A stretch of 64,000 nucleotides of DNA from Lethocerus indicus (taxonomy: Eukaryota > Arthropoda > Insecta > Hemiptera > Belostomatidae). Position numbers and translations under genes: made by a program. Position 1 is the stretch's first letter; each line of letters opens with the position of its first letter. Location of the stretch: assembly GCA_019843655.1 (NCBI GenBank), contig JACDQD010000003.1:35349282-35413281 (forward strand), read 5' to 3'. Under the pieces are notes generated by a model that made no database searches, was not told where the DNA came from, and saw nothing but the letters and a program-made list of their open reading frames with translations. Shown here piece by piece: positions 21,646 through 34,700 of this stretch.

Positions 21646-22440
21646 AGTCGAGATCTAGATCTACAACAAGAGTCATTATAAATGAATACTAGTTTGCATT
21701 TACACCTTCATTGTTCCCCAATTATGTGCAATCTTATATGCGCGGTAATTTAGGATAAAAGACTGCAGGAAAAATAAGGAAAAAAGGGAAAAAGAAAAAA
21801 ATCGAAAAAAAAAAATCGATAAAAAGAAAAAATCGATAAAAAGATAAGAAAATAAAAAGATAAAAGAGAAAACAGAATGGAGAATACAATGAGAAGGGAA
21901 AAACTGTAAAAAGATAAAAAGAAAAAAAAAAAGAAAAATTTTTTGAAATTAGGATAAAAGACCACAGAAAATAAGGGAAAAAAAAAAAGATAAAAAGAAA
22001 AATAGATAAAAAAATAAAAAGATAATAGAGAAAAACAGTATGGAGAATACAATGGGAAGGAAAAAGGAAAAACTGAAAAAAGACAAAAAGAAAAAAGGAA
22101 AAAAGAAAAAAGGAAAAATTTTTTTTTGAAATTCCCGACTCATCAACAGCATGAGTGAAATCAATCCTTCGTAAAATTGTTAACGCACGATCCGTTCCCG
22201 ATATAAATCCCTACATTCAAAACTCCGAAAATAAATATCTGCACGAACATTAATTCAATTCTTCACTGATTTGGTCTTATAGAAGTTTTCCCCGTCTTCA
22301 GTAGTGTTACGTCAAATTATTGAGGCAACACGTGCTTCCAAACTTACTTGTTATTCTTTGTTGTGGTATAGAAAACTATTAGGGGGATCCGAATGGCGGC
22401 AATTTTTCCGCACAATAAAATAAACCAAAATGTACGATTT
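21646..22440 (+). repeat. Polypurine repeat P (copy c, longest tail)
   Basis: Same order as copy a, and it continues past GTCTTCAGTAGTGTTACGTC to GGGGGATCCGAATGGCGGCA and AATAAACCAAAATGTACG. The tail is shared with copy d in a CTNNBL1 intron. Confidence 0.75.
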
Positions 22441-22772
22441 TTAAATTGATTACAAATCTATACGCTATTAAAGCTATAAAATTAGTTTCTTTTTCCTCAA
22501 CCCTATTAGTCCCAGTAGAAAAACTATTTTAACAGTGATTAAGGGTTTAAATTAAAACTGCAGTTTACAATCACGTTTTTCCCCCACGATTAATAGGGTG
22601 AAATAGCTATCGATTAAATTACTTTTATAAAATAGCGATAATAATTAATTTTGCCATTTTACAAAGTTCGTATGAAATATGTTTTGCTAATTATGATATA
22701 ATTTTTTAATAACGAGTTTATAATGAATTCTATTTACAGGCTGAAAATAAGGCAAATATAACAGTAATATTA

Positions 22773-23161
22773 TTGGGTTGACAACTAAGTAATTGTGGAA
22801 TTCACCGACAAGTGGCGTTGTACATATTTTTAAGTACATCAACGTTCTTTTGACAGATAAGATTCTTTAATAAGTTGTTATTTGGTCCTTTCTGACATTC
22901 AGTATCCAAATTCGGTCGGGGATTTTTCATTAAAAGACAAGGAGTGCTCTGGACATCCAGTGGAGGTCGATGATGACCGAATAAAGGCCATTATTGATTC
23001 GGATCGCTATAGTTCAACAAGGGACATTGCAGAGAAGCTGAATGTATCTTATACGAGCATTCGAAACCATCTATGGCTTATCTGTGCAAAGATGTTGACG
23101 TACTTAAAAATATGTACAACGCCACTTGGTGAATTCCGCAATTACTTAGTTGTCAACCCAA
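22773..23161 (+). mobile_element. Mariner deletion derivative (copy 3)
   Basis: The 389-bp element has ends TTGGGTTGACAACTAAGTAA and TTACTTAGTTGTCAACCCAA and is flanked by TA. It keeps GDFSLKDKECSGHPVEVDDD and [20 protein letters not shown] of the helix-turn-helix region. It lies in the intron or 3' flank of the MIC26/27 gene. Confidence 0.8.
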
Positions 23162-23293
23162 TAGAAGGAATAATCGAATAAGATGTACAACAGTGCCAAT
23201 ACTGGGAAACTCGAAGGTATTACATGCATACGTAAAGCTCCGTTGTGTACCAGTGTGAATAGCGTGTTAAAACGGAGAAAGGGAAATGCGTAC

Positions 23294-24794
23294 CTCCGTT
23301 GAGGAAATGGTAACCTATAATGATGTACTTTCTCGCCGTTTTGAGGCCGCTGTACGTGTACTCTTCGGCCTCTTTCGGATAGGCGAGGGCCGCGATCGCG
23401 GCGGATCCGACAGATGCGTAGAGCAGCCTCGTTATCGGGCCCCTCCTCAGCCCGACCACCAAGCCAGTCAGACCGCCGATACCTATCGCTCCCATCCTCG
23501 GAACCACGTTGCTTTCCTCCCTCAAGAATTCCAGTGTCGCTGAAAAATCGATAAACATAATTTAATAATAAATCGTCGAAAAATATCGACCATCCAATCT
23601 CCAGAGTTCGAACAACGCTAAAATGCTACAATTACTGACTGTCCGACAGCGGTTACGTTCTTTAAAAAAAAGAGACTTTCCAAGTTTATGAAATCTCGGA
23701 TTAATGAAATTATTATATACAAATTTATCGAACAATACATTTTACATATTGTGTATATAGTGTATTTTTAGGTTGGACGATAGAGATGATAATAAAAAAG
23801 TACTTTATACGCAAAGATAAGGAGCTGACGGTAAACGAAAAAAATACTTTTCTTTTCAAAGTAGTCTATTGGGGCAATCATTCGTGACCGATGAAAACAT
23901 CGAGAGGTTGCTAAAAATAAAATATAAAAATAGACAGAAAGAAAGGGGTGAAGAGCATGTAGTCGGAATGCCTGTGTATGATCAAACAGATTTGGACATG
24001 TTTCAGACATTTCAGACTCGCTCGCTCTCGACTTATAAATATTGAAACTTCAATTATGTCCTACGTTAGCGATTACTTCTATAATTACTTTTTCTACGAT
24101 AATTTATTTGTTCCAAGAAGAATTTACCGAACGTAACGGTATTAGCTACAGGCAGAGAATTAATACGGGACACAGAAATACATAAATTTCAGTTTAAAAA
24201 TAATTAAATTTTACAGTATTTATAAAAAAAAAATCTTACATTCCGAATGAGCTTTGGCAACATCGAAATATTCCAAGGCCTGACCGGAGACAACGCGAGC
24301 TTGATCCATTAGAAACCATAATTCTTTTCGGGCACAACTTATCGAATCGAGCAACAACGAAGGTTTGGCTTCCTCTTTCGAATCGCTGCAATAAAATTTC
24401 AGTTAATTTCGCTTGAAAAAAAAAAAATCATTCGACACAATTTTCATAAATGAAAATTTCGATCAATACAATACGAATTCATTTAGTACAAAATATTCCA
24501 ATAATTGAAAAAGTACCTATTGACAGAAAAACAGGTTGGATATGTTAGATTAGGTTGTATAAAATATAACTAATAATACAGTTAAGGTTTCGACGACCGG
24601 AACTTTTGATTATCGCACTTCGAAAGCGATACCTCTTACCATTTTCCACATTTTTTATCTTCGGTGTAAAGCGGTAATTCTGAAGCCCTGACAAGTTTCC
24701 TATCGAGATCGCACGCCGGCGGTTCTTCCTTCTTCGAAGCGTACACTACGGCCGTAGCGCCGCACCACGTGGGAATTAAAAGTCTTCTCAGTAT
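23294..24794 (-). CDS. MICOS subunit MIC26/MIC27 (APOO/APOOL family), three core exons
   Basis: MIC26/27 proteins sit in the mitochondrial inner membrane and help shape crista junctions. Minus-strand exons are 24794-24640, 24385-24240 and 23539-23294, joining in frame. The first gives ILRRLLIPTWCGATAVVYAS and CDLDRKLVRASELPLY. The second is a helical segment (CARKELWFLMDQARVVSGQA). The third has the family signature LREESNVVPRMGAIGIGGLT followed by GLVVGLRRGPITRLLYASVG and YPKEAEEYTYSGLKTARKYI, a Gly-rich transmembrane hairpin. The first exon begins in phase 0 after an acceptor, so the initiator is on an upstream exon that I could not place. The donor at 23294 is phase 1 and the true last exon is uncertain. 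Choice between MIC26 and MIC27 is not possible by eye. Confidence 0.88.
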
Positions 24795-25689
24795 CTATCG
24801 GGAATTGGTAAAAATTAAAAGTTCGCTTAAAAAAAAATGACTTAAAATATGACATTAATTCGACGTAAAATACGGTCACGTTATAACTTGTACATAGGCT
24901 ATTATCGCTTGGTGGGTTGAAATTTACAACGGGGGCTACGATGGTTATCGGATGTAATCGATGTCGTCAATCAGTCAGATACTATCGTCGTTGTCTTTGC
25001 GCATGTCAATTATTATCAAATTTATGTAAATTGCGTCGCTGCAATTATTCTTGGCTTACGATCGGCGTATTCGGAAAACAAGCCCACCCAAATCTACTTG
25101 TTCGGCCGCTGTTTTCACATCGCCTGTACCTTTATTGAGGCGTCTGACGGGTCGTGCTTTATATTTCGACCGTTCCTTTCTAATTAGGCGGGTTATTTTA
25201 TTTTTTTTTCAGTCGCTACGGAAAGCGTTAAATTTAATTTCTTTAAAGCGCGAGAGTCGCTGTCGATCTCTTACGACATATCGACATTACGAAGCCGCGC
25301 CGACGTAGCCCCTATAATAAATTTTTACCGAATATTGTATGTAATTAGCATTACAAAAAACGGACAACTTCAATATCAATAAGAAAATATACTGCATTTC
25401 AAATTTTTCATAAAATATAATAACGCAACAACTTCGTAATAATATTTTAAAAATATGCCCGTTCTAATGTCGAGCGACTAAATGTCATTGAGATCGAAAA
25501 ATAAAATTCGAAAAGTGTTCGAAAACTCAATAAAATGATTTCTGCAAATGACCACGGTTATACAAAAATTGTAGTAAATGGTGAAATAAAAGGAATATTA
25601 CCGCCGGCGAAAACATTTCCGCTGTTCTATGGACAAATTTAACGACACAAACCTATTTACACAGAGTTTAACGGAATAAACCTAAAAAC

Positions 25690-26905
25690 AACTGATTGGA
25701 ACCATTTTCATATAACAGGGTTAATGGGCCGGCTGGTGGTGGTGGCAATGCCTCTTTGACATATTTGACGTTAATCGGCGCAATATAATATAAATCTAAA
25801 TTAGTAAATATGAAATTTTCGCACGAAAAATATTTCCGTCCACCGCTAAATTTTACTTATCGCTATCGCTAATTATTTTCAGCGTTCGATTAAAAAATTG
25901 TTTCGAAAAAAATATGAACCGTCGATCGTGTATTTCCAGTTACCAGATCCGGGCATTATTAAACGACGAAAAGTATTAAAAATGGTATACTTCCGATAAC
26001 TCGATTCATTTAAAATCTTATTTTTTTTTTAAATAAGAGAATCAAAGTGATTTTATCTCAAAGAGATTTTGAGTTAATAAATATTTATTGAAGTTCGTAT
26101 CAGAGGCAATGCCTCTTTGACATATTTGTGCCCATAATTATGAAAGTGGTCTAAGTCATATATTTCTGGTTTCGAGATATTTAATGAATTGTTTTCGAAT
26201 AAATTAACAAATATTTTTATATTATGCGACATTTTAATTTAAAATTTTATTAGTCTCGATTAATGGAAGTTTACTATGAATATGAAATTTTGTGAGTAAT
26301 TTCATATGAAAATGTATTTAAAGTTTGAATTGACTTGGACCACTTTCATAATTATGGGCACATTTGACGTTAATCTGCGCAATATAATATAAATCTAAAT
26401 TAGTAAATATGAAATTTTCGTACGAAAAATATTTCCGTCCACAGCTAAATTTTACTTATCGCTGTCGCGAATTATTTTCAGCGTTCGATTAAAAAATTGT
26501 TTCGAAAAAACATGAACCGTCGGTGGTGTATTTCCAGTTACCAGATCCGGGCATTATTAAACGACGAAAAGTATTAAAAGTTATACACTTTCGATAATTC
26601 GATTCATTCTATTTGAAAATCTTATTTTTTGAATAAGAGATTCAAAATTATTTTGACTCAAAGAGATTTTGAGTTAATATATATTTATTGAAGTTCGTAT
26701 CGGAGGCAATGCCTCTTTGACATATTTGACGTTAATCTGCGCAATATAATATAAATCTAAATTAGTATATGAAATTTTCGCACGAAAAATATTTGCGTCC
26801 ACCGCTAAATTTTACTTATCGCTATCTCTAATTATTTTCAGCGTTCGATTAAAAATGATTTTGACTCAAAGAGATTTTGAGTTAATATACATTTATTGAA
26901 GTTCG
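25690..26905. repeat. Three tandem ~350-bp units
   Basis: Units begin with AATGCCTCTTTGACATATTT and contain AATATAATATAAATCTAAAT, ACGAAAAATATTTCCGTCCA, AGTTACCAGATCCGGGCATT and CAAAGAGATTTTGAGTTAAT. They span about 25745-26108, 26368-26715 and 26715-26905 (the last lacks its middle). The first two are separated by an inserted MITE (26129-26367). Confidence 0.8.
26129..26367. mobile_element. MITE with 23-bp inverted ends inside the tandem array
   Basis: The left end TGCCCATAATTATGAAAGTG and the right end CACTTTCATAATTATGGGCA are perfect inverse complements, extending further to GGTC/GACC. The insertion splits the word CATATTTGACGTTAAT that is intact in the other units, giving a probable ATTTG-type short duplication. 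Confidence 0.75.
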
Positions 26906-28780
26906 TATCAGTAAAATCGACGTAGGCGTTAGGCTTAATAATTAGTGATTTTTATTTTTACCTCCATCCATATTAATCCCAGTTTAAATAAAGGCTTGGG
27001 TTCGCAGTTGCAGACTTCTTCGTCCAACGGTGGCAATATGCACTTGGAGCCCCAGATCAACGAGGGGGGCGTATCGCAGGGGGGCCCGGGAGATATTATC
27101 GGTGACAAAAATGGAAACCAACATAGGAAATTCGGTTTTTCCCTTATCAGATCGCAGGACGGCTCTTCGCAAGGCATCTGTAATTGGGTTTTAATTTAAG
27201 ACTTGTCCACTTGCGGCATTGCGACTTGCGCTACTTGAATTTAAAATATCGAATATATATAAAAGAATTTGGCTCTCGCATGGCCCATTGTTGACTACAC
27301 ATGTGCAATTCAACTTATCAACATAATTATTCATAATTTCTCTTTACATTGCGTTTAAATAAAAATACGGGCTGTTTTCGCGCCGACAGATGCAAATCCA
27401 AGCCTGTAGCATTATAAGTACTAGAATTATAATGCCGGTGCCACCTGAATAGCATTTATATAAAGAAAATATATACAAAAACTAATATACTCGTAATGCG
27501 ATTATAACCGGAAAGTTTCATTAAAAATACCTATAAATAAAAAAAATAAATATATCCCGAATACTTAAAATCGATTTCTACGGAATTCGAAATTCAAAAT
27601 TTTTCAAGTGTAGAAAGAAGGCGAAGGTTTCCAAAGTCGCAATTGATATTTATAAATAAGGGTTTGCCTTCTTAATTTCAGTAAACTGTATCCGTTAATA
27701 ATGCTCAGTAAAAAATTATTTGAAAAATACAGATTAGACATCCACGTCGCTTTAATCCTTTGCAACTTTTTGCGCGGCCCGCCAAAGCGCCAATTTAATT
27801 TTAGGAAAAATTATAGAAGATAAGAAGCATAGAGGGGAAAATCTATTTTACTGCGCAAGTTTTATTTCTCAACTCGAAAAGAATAATTATTGTCATTTTC
27901 CTACTTTGCAATCGTTTTTAACCGAAAACGACAAAAGTACGAGTCACTAAAAGTACCGGATGAAAATTTTCGTCATCGGTTTCAAAATTTGTATGCAAAA
28001 GAAACGGACGTATTAATATTTGAAAATCCTTTAAAATTTTATATTGTAAAAGCACCGGACAATTTACAAATATAGAGTTAAAATAATTTAATCGCGTTTT
28101 ATTCAAATCTACCGGAAAAAAAATTTCCCAATTTAAGAAATTTCGCAAAATCGAGAGAGGAGCCGGCAAGAAGAAGCGGACGAAGGAGAGAGGAGCTTTT
28201 TTCCCTTTTTTATAGCGTGTCAATAAAAAATAAATTTTTTCTATATTTATTTTTAATAATATTTATACTCGTATATGTGATATATAAAAGCACTATTTAA
28301 GATACATTTGAATGTGCGGCCCGCGTAAAAAATTTAATTTTGAAAATGGCCCACCGTCCGAAAAATGTTGGCGACCCCTGTTCTAGATGAAGACCGTTTA
28401 TTTTTATAATTATAATATAATAATAATAATAATATAAGAACGATATTTTTATAATTTTATTCGGTGGAAACGACTGTAAAACAGTTTTTCCGTTCAAGAA
28501 AAACTATCGGGGCCGGTTGTCTAAACGCCATTTTAAAATTCCAATATATAGATAAAAAATATACAGTTTAATTAGCTCTCTCGTGATTTATTTTATTTCC
28601 TACGAAAAAATAATTTGCATGTAAATTATTATCATTCGCTGACTTTTCTTTATTTGGAAGACGAAAATTCCACTATTTAAAATCAAAATTATCAACGGAT
28701 AAAAAAAAACTTAGTTTCTGGCTTCGCTTGTTGTCCAGTAGGTTATACTGATGCTATAAGTCGTGAACCGTTCCTGAAAA
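26906..28780. other. Divergent spacer between the MIC26/27 and CTNNBL1 genes
   Basis: A plus-strand open frame at 26945-27199 (84 aa, Gly/Asn/Ser-rich) has no family signature and no clear splice borders. A hAT-like end is present near 28300-28381. No other feature is recognised. The CTNNBL1 promoter should lie just before 28781. Confidence 0.45.
28300..28381 (-). mobile_element. hAT-type terminal fragment
   Basis: It ends GTTGGCGACCCCTG, the inverse of the CAGGGGTCGCCAAC type of hAT terminus, preceded by TGGCCCACCGTCCG and GCGGCCCGCG. A possible internal partner is GCGCGGCCCGCCAAAGCGCC at about 27770. The left end was not found. Confidence 0.45.
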
Positions 28781-31700
28781 ATGGATGTTGAAGAATTGTT
28801 ATCTTTTAAAGTGAGTTATTTAAATCGTCGAATGAAGCATTTGTGCTGTGTCGTGTCGAATTCAGGAATAAATACTATACACCTCTACCACGTTACAATT
28901 TTAACTTTATATTGCGAGTGTAGCAAAAATTGTAAAATAACCTTCTCTCCCTCTAGCATTAAGTAGCTATTTGACATGAAAATTCGTAGGACTGCGGTTC
29001 CAAGTATTTAATCACTTCTAGTGTTATTAACAATTTTGTTATATTTTTTATCACAGTTACTGATAATATACAACGTAACAGTGTCCTTATATATTTGCCA
29101 CCTGTGCGTTTAGCCTACGAGTACGCCCAGACGGCCACATCCGGGCGATTTGGACGACGACGAAGAGGAATCCGAATACGACAGGCAGAGGAAGATGAGG
29201 AAATTGGCGAAGGTCAAAGCGGCGGAACTCGAAAGGCTCGAAAAAGAGAAACAGGAAAGACTGGAAAAGGAAAGACTTCGACAGGAAGAGCAGCAGGATA
29301 TGATTATGAAACTCGTCGAAAGCAGTCAGATCAAAGAGGTTGTTTCTATTATTTTTTTTTGCTTATATTATTATTATTTATATACGGACGGTTCGGACAA
29401 CGGAGCGACATACAACCGCAGCAATTGTGACACCGAAAGGAACTCAAAGTTTTAAAGCGCGATAAAATAAATTAAAAATGACTAAACATAAAATGCATTA
29501 GCACAAAACGTAGCAGAAACAAATATCAGAAGAGATACGAAATATAACAATTAAATAACACTAATACAGTGCCCGTCCCTTGTACGGATTCCATGCAAAT
29601 GTATGGAAATGAATAAGAAGTAGACGGACTAGCAGCAACGAAAACACGACCGTTACGTACAAACGGACTTGAAAAGACAGGACACAGAAAAGGCGATAAG
29701 CGCAAAATACAAATAGAAAAACAACAAAGTGAAAACGACTGATTAAACGAGAAATTAAAGAAAATAAAAGACACGACGCAACACTGGACTTTTCCGATAC
29801 TTATCGGGAAATCATGCTAAATAGGTTCAGATCGGGATGTACAAAAGTAACACTCACATTTGCTACTAAATGGGGACAAGACACGACGGTGGAACGAATG
29901 CTGAAAAAATGGAAAAAAATACAAAACAGAAAGCACAGATATAAGGACAAATTCTTAAAAATGGTATAGATGCAATAAATCAAAAAATATTAATTAACCT
30001 TCGTAACAGACGCACGACTAACTACAGAGTTATAAGAAAAACCAGTAATAACGAAAAAAATAATAATAAGTGTATAACAGATCAAAGGACATCTCCTTGC
30101 GCTGTATTTATATGAGTGACTACAGTTGGTTAAGTCTGATAAGAGTAGGTTGTGTTGCGCCTAATATCATCAGTTATAATATACATTGGTAATATATATA
30201 GTAAATTTGATTTTTCTTCAATTCACGTTCTAAAGGTATGTGAACAGATTTTCCATAGTTAATTGAGAACGTAAACATAATTTTCAATATTTTTCTAATT
30301 ACAGTTTTAACGCCCTTTTTTAAAATTTATATCTATCCCGGATATGGGATATTAAATAATGGGGCTGATTCTTCTATCGAATAAAATGCGCTTTTTCAAA
30401 TATCTATTAGTTATTACATTCGATCACCGATACTGAAAATATAATATATACACCGTAACTAATATGTAGTTTTATGAATTTTCAGGATGACATACTCGAT
30501 GAAACCACTCTGAAACGTATGCTTTTATTGTTCGAAAAGAGGGCCCTGAAAAACCAAGAGATGAGGATAAAATTTCCAGATATGGCGGAAAAGTAACTTT
30601 TTCCTTTTATAAATGTTGTTTTTCTAATATCTCCCGTTAATATGCAAGGTGTTGTAATTGGGTCGCGGGAGGGCTTCGCCGAAACCAATAGCACCATTTG
30701 TCAGCGACGTGCGGGAATAGTTATCGAGGGGGTCGGGTTCGAATACGTACCTGTTCTAAATCTACGGCTTATCCGTGCAAAGATGTTGACGTACTTAAAA
30801 TATGTACAACACCAATTGTTGGCGAATTCCACAATTACTTAGTTGTCAACCCAATAGAAGGAATAATCGAATAAGATGTACAACAGTGCCAATACTGGGA
30901 AACTCGAAGGTATTACATGCATACGTAAAACGGAAACAGTTTGCCACCCAATATAGCGAAAGTATTGAGCGGATCAATGAGTCGAGATCTAGATCTACAA
31001 CAGGAGTCATTATAAATGAATACTAGTTTGCATTTACACCTTCATTGTTCCCCAATTATGTGCAATCTTATATGCGCGGTAATTTAGGATAAAAGACTGC
31101 AGGAAAAATAAGGAAAAAGGGAAAAAAAAAAAATATATAAAAAATCGAAAAAAAAAATCGATAAAAAAGAAAAAATCGATAAAAAAGATAAGAAAAATAA
31201 AAAAGATAAAAGAGAAAAAACAGAATGGAGAATACAATGAGAAGGGAAAAAATGGAAAAAACTGTAAAAAAAGATAAAAAAGAAAAAAAGGCAAAAAAAG
31301 AAAAAATTTTTTTGAAATTAGGATAAAAGACCACAGAAAATAAGGAAAAAATTAAAAAAAAAGATAAAAAAGAAAAAATAGATAAAATAGATAAAAAAAT
31401 AAAAAAGATAATAGAGAAAAAACAGTATGGAGAATACAATGGGAAGCGAAAAAAAGGAAAAAACTGAAAAAAAAGACAAAAAAGAAAAAAAGGAAAAAAA
31501 AGAAAAAAAGGAAAAATTTTTTTTGAAATTCCCGACTCATCAACAGCATGAGTGAAATCAATCCTTCGTAAAATTGTTAACGCACGATCCGTTCCCGATA
31601 TAAATCCCTACATTCAAAACTCCGAAAATAAATATCTGCACGAACATTAATTCAATTCTTCACTGATTTGGTCTTATAGAAGTTTTCCCTGTCTTCGGTA

Positions 31701-34700
31701 GTGTTACGTCAAATTATTGAGGCAACACGTGCTTTCAAACTTACTTGTTATTCTTTGTTGCGGTATAGAAAACTATTAGGGGGATCCGAATGGCGGCAAT
31801 TTTGCCGCACAAAAAAATAAACCAAAATGTACGATTTTAAAATTGATTACAAATGCTATTCGCGTTGTAATAAATTCGGAATGAAATCTCGTCTGGTCTA
31901 ACTTCAGGACGAATTGGCGATTAGAAAACAATCTGATTTATACATACATATTATTATTACTGAAACCTCTCGTTATTCCATTATTTCTTTCATATTTTAA
32001 CAATTAACATTCGTAAACTAGAGTATTATATCAGAAGGTTTTCATGATAAAATCTGGCTTCCGGTAAGAAAAATTCTGGAAAAATCGCCAGTTGGTGACA
32101 AAAAAATATCTATACGCTATTAAACCTATAAAATCAGTTTCTTTTAACTATTAAGATTAGTATCTTTTAACTATATTAATGTATATTAATATACATTACT
32201 ATATTAATATCAATAATGTATAACCGCATATTTATTTTAGCTTAATATTTTAGTACAATGAATGCCATTTGATCAGATTACTAAATAATGATAAATTTTG
32301 TTTCAGGTTCATGGAATCTGAAGTTGAACTGCATGAGGCGATTCAAGAATTACACGCCGTTGCAACTGTACCCGACCTGTATCCCATTATGGTCCAGCTC
32401 AATGCTGTTCCCTCTTTGCTCGAACTTTTATCCCATGAAAATACTGATGTTGCCGTCGCAGTCGTAGATTTATTACAGGTGAGTAACGCACAAACGTGGA
32501 ATTAGTCGACATTTACAGTCGGTTATATTGCGATGAAAGTACGGAGATTAAATAATACGTAGTGTGTTCATATATTCAAGAAATGAATAAATTACCTTTC
32601 ATTCATGAAATGAGAATTCACTCGAGACTGAACTATATTTTTTCATCGGTGAATTTTATTAGTAAGCGCATTTTTATTGAATGTAGTCATTTTTTATATT
32701 TACAATCGGTGGAATGATTAGTATCATGAATTAAAGTCGGTTCAACGACTGGATGAAAATTGTATTTCTTGTAATATTATCGATGCTAATATGCCGTAGC
32801 GACATGTATAGCACAAAATCCAATCGGTGTAAAACTTATTTTGTTGCAAGGAATTGACCGATGTTGATATTCTTCACGAAAGCGTCGAGGGAGCCGAAGC
32901 TTTGGTCGAGGCGTTATTGAATCATCAGGTGTGCTCCTTGTTGTTGCACAATCTTCAGAGATTAGACGAAAACGTGAAGGAAGAAGCGGACGGCGTTCAT
33001 AATTCATTGGGTATATAATAATTTTTATCTTCAAGAAAATTTCATTAAAAAAACCGTCGAAGGAAAAGTAAAATGTTACCTTTTCTACACTTATTGGAAT
33101 GCATTTGTTGATTGTTTTAATTTATAATATTTCACTTGTCTAAAAGGAAACAATAAGTAATTTCATAAAGCAGTAGAGTTATATAGTGTGAGAGTTATTT
33201 TTATTGAGGTGTCTAATGACTTACAAATGGTTACAATTCCTAACAAGCGTTCTAGCATTTTTTGAAACACAATTGAAACGAAAGAGAATTAAGGCCGGTG
33301 AACATTTTTTTTTTTCATTATCTCGGACGTATTCATTTTTATTAGATATTTAATATAATCGGTGTTCCAGCATAGTTTAGAGGATAAATTATAAAGTGTC
33401 TGAAAACGGTTTTGCGCTTGTTATTGAATTTGAAATAAATTTTTTATATTTAATAATTGTTATTATTCGATCAGCGATAATTGAAAACCTGGTCGAACTG
33501 AGGCCGCAGTTGGTTGGCGAAATCGGCAAACAGGGCCTAATGCAGTGGCTGTTGAAAAGGATCAAATCGAAGTTGCCGTCCGATCAGAACAGGTTGTACG
33601 CTAGTGAAATTCTCTCAATCCTGTTGCAGAACAATAAAGAGAACAAAATACTCCTCGGAGAACTCGGTGGAATAGACACGCTTCTTCAGCAGCTTGCTGT
33701 AAGTTCTTCAATCAGTCTATTATTCGGAAATCGCGTCTATCTGTTTTACTTTTAAAAATATTTCAACTAATGGGCTGTCATTTTTACATTACGAATTTTC
33801 AGCAATACAAAAGACACGATCCGAATACCGCCGAGGAATGTGAAGTGATGGAAAACCTTTTCGATTCATTGTGCTGTAGCTTAATGATAGCGGGTAACAA
33901 AGATCTATTTTTAAAGGGGGAAGGATTACAACTTATGAACTTGATGTTGAGGTAATTTATTTTGTCGCTATCGTCGTTAGCCGAATTCATATTTAATATT
34001 CCAACTGCCCAGTGCGCAAGGAAGTTATTTAAATAGAAATAATCAACATAAATAATCTTGTTACTTAATTTTTTTTTAATTGTTACTTCTGATTAGAGTC
34101 CACAGTTTATATTTATTAATACAACTTGTTTTGTCTTAAATGCGTATATTACGTGTATAAATAGGGAAAAAAAGTTGAGTAGAAATGGATCATTGAAGGT
34201 GGTCAATTATGCACTGGCTGGACCTGATGGAAGGGAGAACTGCAATAAGTTCGTTGATATCCTTGGCCTTAGGACGATATTTCCACTCTTTATGAAAACA
34301 CCCAAGAAAAACAGGAAAAAAGTACTGACGGCTGAAGAACACGAAGGTGAATAAATGTGTTCTCTCGCTAAAACGTTTCAACGCATTTCTGAAAACAAAA
34401 TTTATTTCCGAAAAATAACTATCGCTTAAATTGTTACAGAGCATGTTGTGTCAATTATCGGATCGATGCTTCGCAACTGCAGGGGCACTCAGAGGTCCAG
34501 ACTGTTGAGCAAATTTACCGAAAACGATTACGAAAAAGTCGACCGGTTGCTGGAACTGCACTTTAAATATATGGACAAAGTCGACTTAATCGACAACGAA
34601 ATCGAGAACAGGGTAAATATCCATCGGTCGTACTCTAGCGCAGTGCCAAATTACATAGTCTCGACGTACCGAATGTTCCTGAATAGGATGTGGCCACGTG

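Noticed and set aside
26945..27199. 84-aa open frame in the MIC26/27-CTNNBL1 spacer
   Set aside because: No homologous motif recognised on either strand and both strands are open, so it may be chance.
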